Shown here: positions 1 through 9,543 of the stretch, piece after piece | Layout: each line of letters starts with the position of its first letter | Position numbering within the stretch: the stretch's first letter is position 1 | Assembly: GCF_018223745.1 (NCBI RefSeq) | Contig: NZ_CP073653.1 | Coordinates: 5,134,001-5,198,000 of the forward strand | Source: Clostridium beijerinckii | GTDB taxonomy: Bacteria; Bacillota; Clostridia; Clostridiales; Clostridiaceae | DNA: 64,000 nt | Direction of reading: 5' to 3' | Made by a program: the position numbers and the translations under genes | The notes under the pieces: model-generated | Database searches by the model: none | What the model was told of the DNA's origin: nothing | What the model saw: only the letters and a program-made list of their open reading frames with translations

Positions 1-547
1 AAGATACTCTGTAGTAAATCCGTATTTTTATGATGTATTAATATGTAATTCATGCGGCTACGCTGCAATGAGATCAGATTTTGAAAAACTAAAATCACAT
101 AAAAAAGAACTTGTTTTAAGTAACGTAACACCAAAATGGAAACCAAGAGAATATCCACATATTTTAGATGAAAAATTAGCAATTGAGCGCTATAAATTGG
201 CTTTATTAAATGCTATGCTTATTGATTTGCCAAATAGTACAAAAGGTATGATTTCTCTAAAAATTGCTTGGTTGAATAGATTATTGGATAATAATATTCA
301 AGAAACTTTGTTTTTAAAGCAAGCTCTCGAAGGATTTAACACTGCTTATATGACTGAGATTCTTCCTATATATGGCTTACAAAGAGATTCTTTAATGTAT
401 CTTTTGGGAGAATTAAACCGAAGATTAGGAAATAATCAAGATGCATTACAATGGTACTCTAAAACTATTGTTAATACAAATTCTTCTTATAAAATTAAAG
501 AGATGGCTCGCGTTGGAAAAGATTTAATTAAAACTGCCAACACATAA
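1..547 (+). CDS. DUF2225 family protein (5' end outside window)
   Basis: The reading frame is open from base 2 through the window edge, so the first in-frame ATG at base 68 is internal and the gene is truncated at its 5' end by the window. Residues before it read ...NPYFYDVLICNSCGYAA, containing a CxxCG half of a zinc-ribbon-like motif (Cys codons at 44 and 53). This is typical of DUF2225 proteins, whose function is unknown. The C-terminal part is helical and TPR-like (an NRRLGNNQDALQWY stretch), as expected for the family. It lies 39 bases ahead of a soluble chemoreceptor and could be co-transcribed with it. The family call is from recognised sequence style, not a search. Confidence 0.8.
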   Translation, partial: RYSVVNPYFYDVLICNSCGYAAMRSDFEKLKSHKKELVLSNVTPKWKPREYPHILDEKLAIERYKLALLNAMLIDLPNSTKGMISLKIAWLNRLLDNNIQETLFLKQALEGFNTAYMTEILPIYGLQRDSLMYLLGELNRRLGNNQDALQWYSKTIVNTNSSYKIKEMARVGKDLIKTANT

Positions 548-586
548 AAATATATTTTTATTTATCATTTCAAGGGGGAATATAAC

Positions 587-1540
587 ATGGGATTTTTTAA
601 CAAAAACAATAATAAAAATACTACTATGACAGAAACTATTGTATCAAATGTTTCTAACAGTGGGGAAAACAATACTAACGCTAGTCAGAAAAATTTAACT
701 AACATCAATGATTTAAGAGAAAAAGCTGTTTTAATTGATAGTTCTATAAAAAACGCTTCGTCTACTGCATCAGAATTAGTATCTTCTGCTGAAGCTCAAA
801 GCAGAGAAATAAGTAATGTTAAGAATATCTTATCAGGTTTTCGTGCTAATATGGAAGACTTAGCAATTAACATTACTAATGTTCACATTAAAGTGTTGGA
901 TACTGATAAATTGGCTGATACAGGATTAAATACAATAGGAAATTTAGATACATCTCTAAATGAGCTTGAAGACGCTTTCACAATATCAACTTCAACAGTA
1001 AATGCTTTAGTATCAAAACTTGAATCTGTAAACAGTATAACTGATTCTATAAGCCAAATCGCAAGCCAAACGAATCTTCTATCATTAAACGCAGCTATAG
1101 AGGCTGCAAGAGCTGGTGAAGCTGGTAAAGGCTTTTCTGTTGTCGCAGGTGAAGTTAGAAAACTTGCAGAAAACTCAAAACTTGCTGTTCAAAGTATAAC
1201 TAGTATACTTGAAGAAATTAAAATAGACATATTAAAAGCTTCTAATGCAATGAATTCTGGTAATTCAGCATTAACAACTCAACATAACTCACTACAAGAA
1301 GCTAAAACTAGTTTTTCCGATATTAAAACTTCTATAGAAGATGCCACTGAAGAAATTAGCACTTGCATAGAAAATTTGACTACTGCTTCTGAGGCAAAAG
1401 ATACTGTTATTAATTCAATTGATAACGTAAGCGTTCTTTTCAAAGAACATGAATCTTTATCAAAAGAAATTATTACAGATCTTAATAGCCAAGAAGATGC
1501 TATTAAAAAGATGAGTAATTCAATAGAACATTTATCATAG
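587..1540 (+). CDS. soluble methyl-accepting chemotaxis protein
   Basis: The 317-residue protein has no transmembrane segment and no periplasmic domain, so it should be a cytoplasmic receptor. Residues about 154-200 hold the highly conserved MCP signalling hairpin (SQTNLLSLNAAIEAARAGE, then a GKGFSVVAGEVRKLAENS stretch) that contacts CheA and CheW. The rest is long heptad-rich helix. The N-terminal about 45 residues are Asn/Thr-rich and low complexity. No ligand domain (PAS, globin, Cache) is evident, so the stimulus is unknown; it may sense through partners. The start is supported by AAGGGGGAATATAAC directly upstream. A strong terminator follows. Confidence 0.93.
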   Translation: MGFFNKNNNKNTTMTETIVSNVSNSGENNTNASQKNLTNINDLREKAVLIDSSIKNASSTASELVSSAEAQSREISNVKNILSGFRANMEDLAINITNVHIKVLDTDKLADTGLNTIGNLDTSLNELEDAFTISTSTVNALVSKLESVNSITDSISQIASQTNLLSLNAAIEAARAGEAGKGFSVVAGEVRKLAENSKLAVQSITSILEEIKIDILKASNAMNSGNSALTTQHNSLQEAKTSFSDIKTSIEDATEEISTCIENLTTASEAKDTVINSIDNVSVLFKEHESLSKEIITDLNSQEDAIKKMSNSIEHLS

Positions 1541-1571
1541 ATTTTAAAATCTATTTATTAATAAACAATAG

Positions 1572-1610
1572 AAAGCTATCTAATATTTTCAATTAGATAG
1601 CTTTTATTAT
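1572..1610 (+). terminator. bidirectional intrinsic terminator
   Basis: A perfect 13-bp stem (1572-1584 with 1592-1604) with a 7-base loop is followed by a T-rich tract on the plus strand and an A-rich mirror for the minus strand. It separates the convergent chemoreceptor and aldose-epimerase genes and probably serves both. Confidence 0.85.
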
Positions 1611-1629
1611 TTCAATTATGCTATAATTT

Positions 1630-2508
1630 TTACTCTTCAATAGAAATTATATAGCTACAGCTAAATTCTTTTCCTTCTTCTAGGAACATTATTCCTTCTT
1701 TATCCTTAAAGTCTCCATTAAAATCGCCATAGTCAGCATGACCAAACCAAGGTTCTATACATACAAATGGAGCGCCATCAGCTGGAGCCCATATTCCCAT
1801 GTAAGGAAATCCATCAAACTCCACACTTAAAGACTTATTATGATTCTTTGATTTTATTGTAATTTTATTTGATTTTAAATCATCAAATACTAATGCGTCA
1901 TCTTTAAATATATCTTTTTTAAGTTCAATAATATCACTATTAGTTAAATAATCTTTTTTCTCATGAGTAAAATATGTATTCCTATCAAAACACATAATTG
2001 AGCTATCCTCTCTCTCATTAAACTTAAGATAATAATCCTCTAATATCTCTGTTTTTTCAATTGGACACATAAATGCTGGATGAGCTCCAATTGAAAAATA
2101 GATTTTTTTATCATCCAAGTTGATAACTTTATAACTTACCTTTACACTATTTTCTTTAATATCATAAGTAACCTGCAAAGAAAACTTATATGGATATACT
2201 TCAAGACTTTTATCCGAGAACTTTAACTCAAAAGTAATAGATTCATTGCTTTGACTTAGCAAGGTAAATTGAGAAATTCTTGCTAATCCATGAGATGGTA
2301 ATTCATATTCCTTTCCATCAACTCTATACTTAGAATCCTTTAGCTTGCCTATTATAGGAAATAAATGTGGTGCGTGGTATTTCCAATATTCCGGATTCCC
2401 ATTCCAAAGATATTCAGTACCTTCCTTCTTACCTGTTATAGAGTGTAGTTCGCCTCCATGTTCACTAACAGTAATTTTAATTTTTTCATTTTCTAAGGAA
2501 TAAATCAT
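1630..2508 (-). CDS. aldose 1-epimerase family protein (LacX-like)
   Basis: The 292-residue protein shows the galactose-mutarotase-like beta-sandwich signature: a GGELHSI stretch near the N-terminus, PSHGLAR with His73, GAHPAF with His143, and a C-terminal CIEPWFGHADYGDF segment. These fit the LacX/YihR-type aldose epimerase group, cytoplasmic enzymes that interconvert hexose or hexose-phosphate anomers. Its length is normal. A GGAGTGACG ribosome site precedes the ATG. It stands alone, so its sugar cannot be inferred from neighbours. It could act on glucose-6-phosphate like other members of the wider superfamily. Confidence 0.88.
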   Translation of the reverse strand: MIYSLENEKIKITVSEHGGELHSITGKKEGTEYLWNGNPEYWKYHAPHLFPIIGKLKDSKYRVDGKEYELPSHGLARISQFTLLSQSNESITFELKFSDKSLEVYPYKFSLQVTYDIKENSVKVSYKVINLDDKKIYFSIGAHPAFMCPIEKTEILEDYYLKFNEREDSSIMCFDRNTYFTHEKKDYLTNSDIIELKKDIFKDDALVFDDLKSNKITIKSKNHNKSLSVEFDGFPYMGIWAPADGAPFVCIEPWFGHADYGDFNGDFKDKEGIMFLEEGKEFSCSYIISIEE

Positions 2509-2689
2509 AAAACGTCACTCCAAATCTTATTATAATTATGTAAAGAAATATAACCTACTTATTCCAGTTGTATTTATAATAATATATAAATACAATTACC
2601 TACTTGCTTATTATTCAGATTAATTTTAAACTCCAACAAATTTTCTATTTATATTTGTTGAATTAAATTTCATTCTATATTTATCTGCA

Positions 2690-3379
2690 TCATAATATCT
2701 TTTTAGGATCAAAATTCAAATAATCTGCTGATGTTAATATATATTCTACTCCATCTAAATATCCATTCAATACTTTTCCAAGTAGTACTGGACCATGCAA
2801 ATGTCCATATATAACTTTTTCTACACTGTATTCTTTAATCATTCGTGTAAATTCAGATTCCTCAAATTTATCATTTGTAGGAGGGTAATGAAGCATAACA
2901 ATTATCTTTTCAAATCCACTATTTTTCGCAGCATCTAACGAAAGTTTCAACCTTATTTGTTCTCTGGTATATATTTTTTCATCTTTGCTAGTATATTTAT
3001 CCCCTCCTGGGCACATCCATCCTCTAGTCCCACATATAGCATAATCTTCATAAGTATAAAAATTATTTTGGAGAAACTTAGTATTTTCATACATCTTATT
3101 TAATTTCGATATGCTCCCCCACCAATAATCATGGTTTCCTTTGCTTATAATCTTTTTACCTGGTAATTCATTTATCCAGTCCAAATCATATTTACTATCA
3201 TTCTCTTTTAAAGACCAAGATATATCTCCAGCTATAAGCACCATATCTTTTTCAGTTATTTTTTTAAGCCAATTTTCTTTTATTTTATCAGAATGCGCTT
3301 TCCACTTATCTCCAAAAATGTCCATTGGCTTTTCAACATTAAAACCTAAGTGTAAATCTGAAATAGTATAAAGTGCCAT
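2690..3379 (-). CDS. calcineurin-like metallophosphoesterase
   Basis: The 229-residue protein has the full metallophosphoesterase motif series: SDLHLGF (Asp8, His10), GDISWS (51-56), GNHDYW (81-86), a later MLHYPP and GHLHGP. These residues bind the two metal ions. It has no signal peptide or membrane segment, so it is cytoplasmic. The family includes phosphatases and nucleases with many substrates, and nothing nearby identifies the substrate. It begins just downstream of the FlhB-like gene on the same strand and may share its transcript. The ribosome site GAAGGTGAG precedes ATG. Confidence 0.88.
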   Translation of the reverse strand: MALYTISDLHLGFNVEKPMDIFGDKWKAHSDKIKENWLKKITEKDMVLIAGDISWSLKENDSKYDLDWINELPGKKIISKGNHDYWWGSISKLNKMYENTKFLQNNFYTYEDYAICGTRGWMCPGGDKYTSKDEKIYTREQIRLKLSLDAAKNSGFEKIIVMLHYPPTNDKFEESEFTRMIKEYSVEKVIYGHLHGPVLLGKVLNGYLDGVEYILTSADYLNFDPKKIL

Positions 3380-3405
3380 TTTCTCACCTTCCGTGTTTCT
3401 TCTGT

Positions 3406-3666
3406 CTATAATCTCTTCTTATCCAAATCAGTAAGAAAAGCAATTACATGAGCTACTGCTTCATATAATTCCGTAGGAATTTCATCTCCAACATCTACAT
3501 TACACAATAAATCAGTTAGCTCTTTATTGTATACTATTGGTACTTCGTTTTGCGTTGCTTTTTCTATTATTTTATCTGCAATATGCCCCATCCCAGCTGC
3601 TGTAACTACTGGTGCATCGCTATTAAATTCATACTTTAATGCTGCGGCTTTCTTCCTCTGATTCAT
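3406..3666 (-). CDS. FlhB C-terminal-domain-like protein (YlqH type)
   Basis: This 86-residue protein matches the cytoplasmic C-terminal domain of flagellar export protein FlhB (AALKYEF, DAPVVTAAG, IADKIIEKA, IPTELYEAVAHVIAFL) without the membrane part. It starts just after where the NPTH autocleavage motif would be, so the cleavage site is absent. Free-standing copies next to a FliK-like gene are known in Firmicutes (B. subtilis ylqH/ylqG). Their function is unclear; a role in export substrate switching is possible. A GTG 12 bases further upstream is in frame, but the ATG at 3666 is preferred because AGGAG motifs lie just upstream. Confidence 0.85.
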   Translation of the reverse strand: MNQRKKAAALKYEFNSDAPVVTAAGMGHIADKIIEKATQNEVPIVYNKELTDLLCNVDVGDEIPTELYEAVAHVIAFLTDLDKKRL

Positions 3667-3807
3667 ACTCCTGTACACTCCTAACCAATATTTTCAATAG
3701 TGCCAAAATGTACAATTAAAGCTAAAATTCCTTACGATCTAAAAGCATTATAATTAAGACTCCTTTATTGCACATTAACTGCGTATTTTAAATGAATACA
3801 CTAATTA

Positions 3808-5691
3808 TTATACCTTAATATCGATAGCAGAAATAGTTAAATCGTTAAAGAAATTTCTACAACTTACTAAGTCCACAGGCTTTTCTTTCATGGATACACT
3901 TATATTAACAAACAACCCAAGTGTTGATAACCCATCTGCTAATTTAGATTTATTATTGTTTAAAATAGATGCAAAATGACTTTCACATTTTAAATTTACA
4001 TCAATTCTGTTATCTCTTAATGTCAAATATCCATCGACCTCTCCTAAATTAGCTGTTTTAACACTAACAACCATTTTAGCATTAGTCTTATCTATTTTTT
4101 TACCATCTTTTCTATTATCCTTTATTATTAGTTTACATGGATATTCTTGGCTATTTGCATTTATAGGAATATTTAAATAATAATACTCATTGCTTACGGA
4201 ATTGAATACCTTAATATCATTTATATTATTTTTTATTAAATCCATTATTTTTTCATATCCTGCATCCTTTAAATCCACATGTGCTATTAAGTTCTTAACT
4301 ATATCCCTTACTCCATCTATCTTGAATTTCATATCAGCTTTTATAGCTTCTTTGCTATCTAAATTACTTCTTAATAGTAAATCCTCATTTTTTAGATCAG
4401 CAAAGTTTTCCTTAAATGATGTTGACAATTCCTTAGGCTGTATATTTCCACCTTTATCATTAGATACTGTTTCTTCATAGTGATCTTTTCCTTCAATTCT
4501 ATTATTCAATAATTTATTGAATTCTTTATATTCACTATCAGTAAGTTTAACTTCCCTGCCTTCAATATTACTTAATAATATTTCTAATTTATTTTTATTT
4601 GATGATTCTATAAGACTTTGTGCTTGTGTCTTGGGTTCACTATCAGTTGTGATACTATTACCCATTGTTTCCTTTATTAGCTCAACTATTTCTTTATTAT
4701 TTAATTTTTCAACTAACGAAGGTGAAAGATTTACTTTTTGAGTATTTAAGTTATTTTTCTCATTATCAGCAAACTTTTGAGCTATATTTAATTCACTATC
4801 TTCACTTCCTGCTAATGTTTTTAATACATCCAGAACATTTATTTTCCTATTTGAAGGATCATTCTCATTATACAACTTCGATGCTATTGCTTTAGTTGTA
4901 TCTGTAGTATTCTTCATCAAGTCAATTTCTCTATCTATTGTTTTATTTTTAACTACAGTCTCAAGGTTATTATTTGGTGATTCTATAAAATTTAATGACT
5001 CATTCATCTTTTTTAATATTTGCTCTATTGATGAATTTCCTTTAAACAACTTGTTAAAACTATCTATACTTTCTTCCGAAAAATCCAAATTATTTTCTAT
5101 AAATGTAAGTATATCGTCTTGTGACATATTCTTAAATTCATTCAGGAACTTGGTAAGCATCTCTTTAGCAGCTTGACCTTCCTCACTATTTCCAGATATA
5201 TTTTTACTTTGAAGATATGTTTGAATAAATGCATCTATTTCCTTTGGATTTGAACTTATCTTTCCATTAAATTGAATTAATCCTTTAATTAAATTAATAT
5301 TATCTCTAGTTAGAGGAAGATTACGCTTAACCATCTGTTTTAAAATATCAATATCTTCCTTTGAAAGGCCTTCTTTATCGATTATTTCCTGAAAGCTTTC
5401 ATCACCAGTTGATTTTTCATCTACAGAATCTTCTACTAGTTTTAATTTTAACTTCCCATTTTCAAATCCGTTTACTTGGAACTTAACTAACTTAAGATCA
5501 TCCAAATTGATATTTCCCTCAAGCTCAGCAATAAATTGCCATCCATCTGATAACTTGACTGTAATATCTTTTCCATCTCCCTTTGCAACTACTCTTCCTG
5601 TAAAGCGTTCCCCTACTTCAAAAGTTAACTTGCTAGAAATTTTTTTTGTATTTATATTATATCCATTATTTATATTCCAAATTCCTGGCAT
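3808..5691 (-). CDS. FliK-like protein (YlqG type), orphan
   Basis: The 627-residue hydrophilic protein has a long low-conservation middle rich in Asn, Lys and Ser. Its C-terminal domain (about 480-600) contains NLGEVDGYLTLRDNRIDVNL and later GLSTLGLFVNISVSM, resembling the C-terminal domain of flagellar hook-length control proteins. No signal peptide or membrane segment is seen. It precedes the FlhB-tail-like gene on the same strand, the same pairing as ylqG-ylqH in B. subtilis. No other flagellar gene is in the window. Start: ATG with GGGGAGAA upstream. The family call is moderate because FliK middle regions diverge quickly. Confidence 0.72.
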   Translation of the reverse strand: MPGIWNINNGYNINTKKISSKLTFEVGERFTGRVVAKGDGKDITVKLSDGWQFIAELEGNINLDDLKLVKFQVNGFENGKLKLKLVEDSVDEKSTGDESFQEIIDKEGLSKEDIDILKQMVKRNLPLTRDNINLIKGLIQFNGKISSNPKEIDAFIQTYLQSKNISGNSEEGQAAKEMLTKFLNEFKNMSQDDILTFIENNLDFSEESIDSFNKLFKGNSSIEQILKKMNESLNFIESPNNNLETVVKNKTIDREIDLMKNTTDTTKAIASKLYNENDPSNRKINVLDVLKTLAGSEDSELNIAQKFADNEKNNLNTQKVNLSPSLVEKLNNKEIVELIKETMGNSITTDSEPKTQAQSLIESSNKNKLEILLSNIEGREVKLTDSEYKEFNKLLNNRIEGKDHYEETVSNDKGGNIQPKELSTSFKENFADLKNEDLLLRSNLDSKEAIKADMKFKIDGVRDIVKNLIAHVDLKDAGYEKIMDLIKNNINDIKVFNSVSNEYYYLNIPINANSQEYPCKLIIKDNRKDGKKIDKTNAKMVVSVKTANLGEVDGYLTLRDNRIDVNLKCESHFASILNNNKSKLADGLSTLGLFVNISVSMKEKPVDLVSCRNFFNDLTISAIDIKV

Positions 5692-5898
5692 ATTATCTTC
5701 TCCCCTACTAATTTCATTCGTACTTTCCCGATCACTCTATTATACTTATCGTATGAACATAGCATAAGTTAACTAAAAAATTAAATGTTATTAATTACAA
5801 TTTAGATATTCAGCATGATTAATCTATTATAATATTATCCGAGTACACACCTATTCGATATAACATTATAGCATTTATACTTGCAAATTTTAAGGTTA

Positions 5899-5940
5899 TA
5901 AAAAATAAGGTGAAGCTTCCGTTTTAAAGAACCCTCACCT
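5899..5940 (-). terminator. terminator of butyrate kinase gene
   Basis: Read on the minus strand, a 12-bp stem (one wobble, one mismatch) starting AGGTGA and ending TCACCT is followed by TATTTTTTATAA. It sits about 33 bases after the buk stop codon. Confidence 0.8.
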
Positions 5941-5972
5941 CTATCATTATCTTATTAAATTCACTTAATAAT

Positions 5973-7043
5973 TTATTTGTATTCTTTAACTTCTTCTTCT
6001 CCGTTAAGTACTCTAATTACGCCTTGTGCTAAAGCAAGCATTTCATCTTCACCTGGATAGATCACCATAGGTGCTATAAAGCCTACTCGTTCTCTTATTA
6101 GATTAACCATAGGCTTTCCATATGCCATTCCCCCAGTTAAAATTATAGCGTCAACATTACCGTTAAGTACTGTTGCTGCCGCACCTATCTCCTTTGAAAC
6201 TTGATATCCCATAGCATCATGTACCATCTTAGCCTTTGGATCTCCATCTAGTGCAGCACTTTCTACAACCCTAGCATCGTTTGTGTCAAGATAAGCTACA
6301 AATCCACCTTTTCCTGTTATTTTCTTTAAGATTTCTTCCAATGTATACTTTCCGCTAAAACACATTCTAGCCAAATCGCCTGATGGAACTCCACCACTTC
6401 TTTCTGGGGAGAAAGCTCCTTCACCATCAAGTGCATTATTAACATCCACTATTTTTCCTTTTTTATGTGCACCTACAGAAACACCGCCACCCATGTGTGC
6501 TACAATAACATTTATATCTTCATAATTTTTAGAGTTTTCTCTAGCGTATCTTTTAGCTACTGCCTTTTGATTTAGCGCATGAAAAATACTCTTCCTAGGA
6601 AGCTCTGGAACACCTGACAATCTGGCTATTTCTTCCATTTCATCTACTACTACTGGATCTACTATGAATGCAGATTTGCCAATAGATTTAGAAATTTCAT
6701 TTGCTATTATAGCACCTAGATTAGATGCATGCTCTCCTTTAATACTTTCCTTTAAATCCTTCAACATGTTATCATTTACATTATATGTGCCACTTAGGAT
6801 TGGTTTTAAAAGCCCCCCCCTACCTACTACTGCATCTAATTCCTTTATATCTATTTTATTATCTTTCAATATCTTCAATATAACTTCTGTTCTAAAGTTT
6901 TGTTGATCAGAGATATGTTTAAATTCTCCTATTTCTTCTGAAGAATGTCTTATAGTTTCTCCAAATACTTCCTTTTCATCCTCAAATACAGATATTTTTG
7001 TTGACGTAGAACCTGGGTTTATTATTAATAATTTATAGCTCAC
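5973..7043 (-). CDS. buk: butyrate kinase
   Basis: The 356-residue protein is a full-length acetokinase-family enzyme. It has the N-terminal phosphate loop NPGSTSTK, the central HMGGGVSVGAH motif and the late ILTGGMAYG motif. The sequence style matches clostridial butyrate kinases, which convert butyryl phosphate and ADP to butyrate and ATP at the end of butyrate fermentation. The start codon is GTG, behind GGGAGGAAAAA. The usual partner ptb (phosphotransbutyrylase) is not adjacent, so this may be a second buk or a split locus. A run of eight G on the coding strand lies at the GRGGLLKP codons. A branched-chain acid kinase activity cannot be excluded. Confidence 0.93.
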   Translation of the reverse strand: MSYKLLIINPGSTSTKISVFEDEKEVFGETIRHSSEEIGEFKHISDQQNFRTEVILKILKDNKIDIKELDAVVGRGGLLKPILSGTYNVNDNMLKDLKESIKGEHASNLGAIIANEISKSIGKSAFIVDPVVVDEMEEIARLSGVPELPRKSIFHALNQKAVAKRYARENSKNYEDINVIVAHMGGGVSVGAHKKGKIVDVNNALDGEGAFSPERSGGVPSGDLARMCFSGKYTLEEILKKITGKGGFVAYLDTNDARVVESAALDGDPKAKMVHDAMGYQVSKEIGAAATVLNGNVDAIILTGGMAYGKPMVNLIRERVGFIAPMVIYPGEDEMLALAQGVIRVLNGEEEVKEYK

Positions 7044-7476
7044 ACTTTTTCCTCCCTTAAGATTTTATTTTCAATATTCCAATATGACCTGTAAAATTAA
7101 ATTTTATAGTAATTCAAAAATATTAATTGCTACTGCCATTAATGAAAATTTTGTAGAAAATACAAATATGTTGGCGATAATATTATATACTGTATATCGG
7201 ATTGTTACAAGAAATAATTACTATATAATTTAAACCTTTTCATCACCTTACTATTATAACCTGAAACTATGTAAATTAACAAATACTTTTTTCATATAAT
7301 TAGGATATTCATTAAGCTTTTAAATAGAAATCACTTGTGACTTATAAATAATTCACAAGTGATTTTTATTTTACACTTAGTAACTTAATATATTTTAATA
7401 GGATATACTATATATTAATAATATACTTTATACTTCATTTTTTTGTTAAATGCTATTAAATTTATACGTATTCCTT
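7044..7476. other. intergenic region between tlp and buk
   Basis: This AT-rich 433-base stretch must hold the buk promoter near its left end. Apart from the hairpin at 7328-7365 I see no ORF with a ribosome site and no recognisable riboswitch or repeat. Confidence 0.5.
7328..7371. terminator. terminator hairpin after tlp
   Basis: A perfect 13-bp stem (7328-7340 with 7353-7365) encloses a 12-base loop. The better T-tract (TTTTTATTTTA) is on the plus strand, while the upstream gene, tlp, is on the minus strand, where the tail is weaker (TTTCTATTT). It probably works in both directions. Confidence 0.7.
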
Positions 7477-7704
7477 CTACTTATATCCTCTTTCTTTATC
7501 CAATGCCTCATCTCTAATTTCTTCTCTCATGCCTCGAAGCGCTTCTTCTCTTCTATCATTCTTCTCTTTTAATGTTTCTTGCATTTTAGGATCATCAGTT
7601 TTTTCTATCATTTCATCTGCAAGTTCGCAATTCAAGATGGTTCTATCAATGTTATATTGAATTCTATCTACATTATCTTTTCTGTTATCTAGTTTGTTTT
7701 TCAT
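7477..7704 (-). CDS. tlp: small acid-soluble spore protein Tlp
   Basis: The 75-residue, very charged protein matches the Tlp family: DNRKDNVDRIQYNID near the N-terminus, then KEKNDRREEALRGMREEI, ending in a GYK tail. Tlp is made in the forespore and is a minor spore-core protein. It supports the view that the organism forms endospores. The ribosome site GGAGAGATACAATT precedes ATG. Expression in the forespore under a sigma-G-type promoter would be expected, but I could not confirm a promoter by eye. Confidence 0.9.
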   Translation of the reverse strand: MKNKLDNRKDNVDRIQYNIDRTILNCELADEMIEKTDDPKMQETLKEKNDRREEALRGMREEIRDEALDKERGYK

Positions 7705-7950
7705 AATTGTATCTCTCCTTTGTTTAAATATTAGGATTACTTATATTCAAGTAATTTTCATTTTTTATTATTTACAAGATAATAATTTATTATGTACAAA
7801 CATATGATACCCGTAAAAAATATAAATACTAATCTGACTTGCCGATACATCATAATAAAATATTATTAATATGTTTGTATGTATTATAGATGAGACTGCC
7901 ATATATATGATTTATACTTATTTGGCAACAATATTTGAAAGCTTTTATTA

Positions 7951-8008
7951 GTATTCAAAAAAACAAAAAGTTGTTAACTAAAAGTTTTTACACCTTCAAT
8001 TAACAACA
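7951..8008 (-). terminator. terminator of tyrS
   Basis: Minus-strand reading gives GTTGTTAA, a loop with further internal pairing, then TTAACAAC followed by TTTTTGTTTTTTT. It starts about 19 bases after the tyrS stop codon. Confidence 0.8.
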
Positions 8009-8025
8009 TATTTTGTATAATAAAA

Positions 8026-9246
8026 TTATTTAATTTCTATCTTATTATAGTTTTTCTTTCCTCTTTTAATTAATACAGCACCATCTTGGAAGTCTTCTTC
8101 AGTTAAGATTCTATTAACGTCCTCAACTTTGACTCCATTAATAGACAAGCCACCTTGCTCAATTAATCTTCTACCTTCTTTTTTAGATGGAATAATTTTA
8201 GTACTTGCCATTACCTCTAATATAGGTAAACCAATTTCTTCTTTAGCTATAGTAACAGTTGGAACATTTGACATATCAGCTCCACCAGCAAATAATGCTG
8301 TTGCTGCTTCTTCTGCCTTCTTAGCTTCTTCTTCTCCATGAACAAGTTTAGTTATCTCATACGCAAGAACTTTCTTAGCTCCATTTATCTCAGCTCCTTC
8401 AAGCGCACCTAATCTCCTCACTTCATCCATTGGTAAGAATGTCAATAATGCCAAGCATTTTTCAACATCTGCATCATCTACATTTCTCCAATATTGATAA
8501 AAATCATATGGTGAAGTTTTTGCAGGATCTAACCATAATGCTCCTCCAACAGTCTTACCCATTTTTTGTCCTTGACTATTTGTAAGTAAAGTACAAGTCA
8601 TAGCCATAGCTTCCCCTTGAGCTTTTCTTCTTACAAGTTCAACTCCAGCTATCATATTAGACCATTGATCATCTCCGCCAAGCTGCATTTTACAGTTATA
8701 TTTTTGATTTAATTCATAAAAATCATATCCTTGCATTAACATATAGTTAAATTCTAAGAATGATAATCCTTTTTCTAATCTTTGTTTAAAGCATTCTGCT
8801 GTTAACATTCTGTTTACAGAAAAGTGCACTCCTACTTCTCTTAAGAAATCAACATAATTAAGATTTAAAAGCCAATCAGCATTGTTTGCTAATATTGCCT
8901 TACCATCAGAAAAATCTATAAATCTCTCCATTTGTTTCTTAATAGAATCTACATTATGCTGAATATCTTCTTTAGTAAGCATTTTTCTCATATCAGTTTT
9001 ACCACTTGGATCTCCAACCATGGCAGTTCCACCACCAATTAAAGCTATCGGTCTATGTCCTGCTCTTTGCATATGAGCCATAAACATCATTGCTATAAAA
9101 TGTCCTACATGTAAGCTATCTGCTGTAGGATCAAAGCCTATATAGAAAGTTATTTTTTCATTCTCCAATAATTTTCTTGTTTCTTCTTCATGTGTAAATT
9201 GTTTTATGTATCCTCTCTCTAATAGCTCATCTAATACATTTGCCAT
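8026..9246 (-). CDS. tyrS: tyrosine--tRNA ligase
   Basis: The 406-residue class I synthetase has a HIGH-type motif HVGH (46-49) in PTADSLHVGH, the Tyr-binding stretch GYDFYELN and QLGGDDQWSNM, a KMSKS-type KMGKT motif around residue 230, and a C-terminal S4 RNA-binding domain (RRLIEQGGLSINGVKV). It charges tRNA-Tyr in the cytoplasm. Length is normal. The start has AGGAGGTACTATA upstream. Many clostridial tyrS genes have a T-box leader, but the T-box core is not present in the 297 bases upstream here. Confidence 0.97.
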   Translation of the reverse strand: MANVLDELLERGYIKQFTHEEETRKLLENEKITFYIGFDPTADSLHVGHFIAMMFMAHMQRAGHRPIALIGGGTAMVGDPSGKTDMRKMLTKEDIQHNVDSIKKQMERFIDFSDGKAILANNADWLLNLNYVDFLREVGVHFSVNRMLTAECFKQRLEKGLSFLEFNYMLMQGYDFYELNQKYNCKMQLGGDDQWSNMIAGVELVRRKAQGEAMAMTCTLLTNSQGQKMGKTVGGALWLDPAKTSPYDFYQYWRNVDDADVEKCLALLTFLPMDEVRRLGALEGAEINGAKKVLAYEITKLVHGEEEAKKAEEAATALFAGGADMSNVPTVTIAKEEIGLPILEVMASTKIIPSKKEGRRLIEQGGLSINGVKVEDVNRILTEEDFQDGAVLIKRGKKNYNKIEIK

Positions 9247-9543
9247 TATAGTACCTCCTAAAATTTTCTTATTTGAGTTAATATAAACTAATTGCAGATT
9301 ACAAGTCCAGATTATAAAAACTATACGTATTTCTCAAAAAATATATTTTAGCTTCATAAATTTATTAAACTTTTCATCACAACTTTTTGTTACATAAGTT
9401 TTTAACTTATGCTGCATTTCAGGTTAATAAAGTAATATTATTCTAAATTTCATATTAGAATTACTTATTATAGTATATCCTCAACCTTAAATTTTGGCAA
9501 TAATTCATATTTTATATACACTTATTTAGATTTAAACTCCATG

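Noticed and set aside
9247..9543. Possible T-box riboswitch upstream of tyrS
   Set aside because: The T-box core (AGGGTGGNACCGCG) is absent on the minus strand, and no specifier-stem or antiterminator pairing was seen.
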